Assembly (NCBI GenBank): GCA_021796905.1
Contig: JAKABK010000110.1
Span: forward strand, 1 to 6,570
Length of the DNA stretch: 6,570 nucleotides
Source: Actinomycetes bacterium
GTDB lineage: Bacteria > Actinomycetota > Acidimicrobiia > Acidimicrobiales > Palsa-688
Reading direction: 5' to 3'
Numbering within the stretch: the first letter of the stretch is position 1; every line of letters starts with the position of its first letter. A program made the position numbers and the translations under genes. The notes below the pieces were generated by a model. It had not been told where the DNA came from, made no database searches, and saw only the letters and a program-made list of their open reading frames with translations. Below, in pieces: positions 6,458-6,570 of this stretch.

Positions 6458-6570
6458 ATGCTGGTCGAGGAGACTACGGGCAGAGCCGGGACCGAGGCGT
6501 CGCTGCCCTGGGCGCAGCGCCACGTCATCGGCTCCCTGGTGCTGCGCCGGGGGCTGATCGGGATCGTCAC
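6458..6570 (+). CDS. N-terminal start of an unidentified protein (partial)
   Basis: ATG 6458 follows a strong purine run (GGGGGGGAG, 6445-6453) and opens a frame of 37 codons to the window edge: MLVEETTGRAGTEASLPWAQ, then RHVIGSLVLRRGLIGIV. A short polar leader is followed by basic residues (RR) and the beginning of a hydrophobic stretch. That would suit the first membrane helix of an integral membrane protein, for instance a permease of the DppB type, where RR-x-L is often followed by a T-L-x-x-V-S-x-L-V-F helix. This is a weak guess from fewer than 40 residues. Divergent orientation from the quinone reductase and the good ribosome binding site support a real gene; its function is not recognised. 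Confidence 0.55.
   Translation, partial: MLVEETTGRAGTEASLPWAQRHVIGSLVLRRGLIGIV

Overview
The window is GC-rich throughout, and its genes are of actinobacterial type: a cyclopropane-fatty-acid-synthase-like methyltransferase with TYSCALW and YIFPDGE motifs, YchF, a zinc-free quinone reductase, and a MerR regulator next to a carboxypeptidase-regulatory-like domain. It is probably an Actinomycetota chromosome, perhaps Acidimicrobiia-like; the lineage is my inference. I see no rRNA, tRNA or CRISPR.

Left part (1-842, plus strand). The last 99 codons of a protein ending in a transthyretin-like beta-sandwich domain overlap, at GTGA, the start of a MerR-family regulator. This looks like a translationally coupled target/regulator pair. 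The upstream gene may be an exporter, but its body lies outside the window.

Middle part (843-2742). The first 174 bases hold no gene. Next comes a block of gene debris: on the minus strand the C-terminal part of a universal-stress-like protein (1017-1286) abuts a frameshifted C-terminal piece of a dienelactone-hydrolase-like protein (about 1286-1560). On the plus strand a short peptide resembling motif A of major-facilitator transporters (about 1594-1656) runs in frame into a tyrosine recombinase that has lost its N-terminal arm-binding domain (to 2673). The recombinase keeps Arg, His, Arg and Tyr of its active site but has Glu at the usual Lys and Asp at the usual His/Trp. This is the most unusual part of the window and reads as a decayed integration or rearrangement site. 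The 69 bases after it hold a small hairpin at the convergent junction with ychF.

Right part (2743-6349, minus strand). In transcription order: a quinone oxidoreductase, a 150-base gap with a 16-base tandem repeat and a hairpin, a CFA-synthase-like methyltransferase, a 67-base gap with a hairpin, and ychF starting at TTG. These three are intact. They could be partly co-transcribed, but the gaps and hairpins allow separate transcripts.

Right edge (6350-6570). A short AT-rich spot with repeated GATATA separates the quinone reductase from a divergent plus-strand gene of which only 37 codons are visible.

I did not find a convincing new multi-gene system. The points that merit a second look are the debris block with its recombinase and several small intergenic structures.
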